From the NCBI GenBank assembly GCA_900316165.1, contig ONBW01000016.1:1-43330 (forward strand): a stretch of 43,330 bases of DNA. Reading direction: 5' to 3'. The notes under the pieces are model-generated. The model was not told the origin of the DNA. It worked only from the letters and a program-made list of their open reading frames with translations, and did no database searches. Position numbers and translations under genes: made by a program. This document shows, one piece after another, positions 43,195-43,330 of this stretch. The number at the start of each line of letters is the position of its first letter. Positions within the stretch are counted from its first letter, which is position 1. This DNA is from an uncultured Lachnospiraceae bacterium. GTDB lineage: Bacteria; Bacillota; Clostridia; Lachnospirales; Lachnospiraceae.

Positions 43195-43330
43195 GCTTTT
43201 ATTTTTTAAACAGATTTAACAAAGCATTTGTTGTTACAGTTCACGGGTAATGTAAATTGATCTCTTACAGCAAATCATAACCATAAAACAGCATAAAAAA
43301 TGACCTATTCAAAGTGCCAAAAAGTTTGAT

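Overview
The window reads as chromosome of a Gram-positive, low-to-mid GC anaerobe, most likely a pectin-using member of the Lachnospiraceae (Lachnospira/Butyrivibrio type; inferred from gene content only). Supporting signs are strong AGGAGG-type ribosome binding sites, a lipoprotein-based sugar importer, a SleB/CwlJ-type wall hydrolase, a CTC-type ribosomal protein L25, a flavodiiron protein and a full uronate pathway with LacI/cre-type operators.

Region 1 (1-1135): the start of a secreted surface protein running off the left edge, then a decayed stretch with membrane-protein fragments in different frames. Region 2 (1178-16066, minus strand): a 9-gene, AT-rich, tightly packed DNA phosphorothioation defence operon. 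Reading order is sspD-like PAPS-reductase family sulfurtransferase, sspB-like DUF4007 protein, sspC-like ATPase, sspA-like cysteine desulfurase, PLD-helicase, an unrecognised 55-aa gene, a DndD-like SMC ATPase, a 166-aa unknown, and an SspE-like DUF262/HNH effector. A small WYL-type regulator that lacks its WYL domain sits just upstream, ending in a perfect 9+3+9 palindrome next to the operon promoter. The first four genes match the known Ssp writer set and the last matches SspE. The four genes between them form a second candidate effector module.

Region 3 (16070-18540): a graveyard of mobile and toxin-antitoxin fragments: two orphan antitoxins whose Fic/Doc toxins are lost or truncated, two copies of an NlpC/P60 tail and a lysozyme piece from a Tn916-type CwlT protein, hairpin-rich DNA, and a PhoH fragment. 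Region 4 (18535-19704): a CapA-like lipoprotein.

Region 5 (19789-38880): a complete uronate catabolic locus. An 11-gene minus-strand operon (30971 to 19829) encodes a YesO/P/Q-like importer, YesL-like membrane protein, a TIM-barrel protein, GH105, GH28, KduI, KduD, KdgK and Eda. A divergent araC-type gene, a CE8 pectin methylesterase, a lacI-type gene and the plus-strand uxaC-uxaB-uxaA operon complete it. Galacturonate flows UxaC-UxaB-UxaA to KDG; unsaturated uronate flows KduI-KduD to KDG; KdgK and Eda then give pyruvate and glyceraldehyde 3-phosphate. The hydrolases lack signal peptides, so imported oligogalacturonides are probably cut in the cytoplasm. Four matching 16-bp LacI/cre-type operators lie in front of the four transcription units.

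Region 6 (38898-43330): a 46-codon remnant of ornithine cyclodeaminase, a flavodiiron protein, a LUD-domain protein, a truncated AraC gene between two terminators, a SleB-like hydrolase and ribosomal protein L25 with its promoter. No tRNA, rRNA or CRISPR array was seen.
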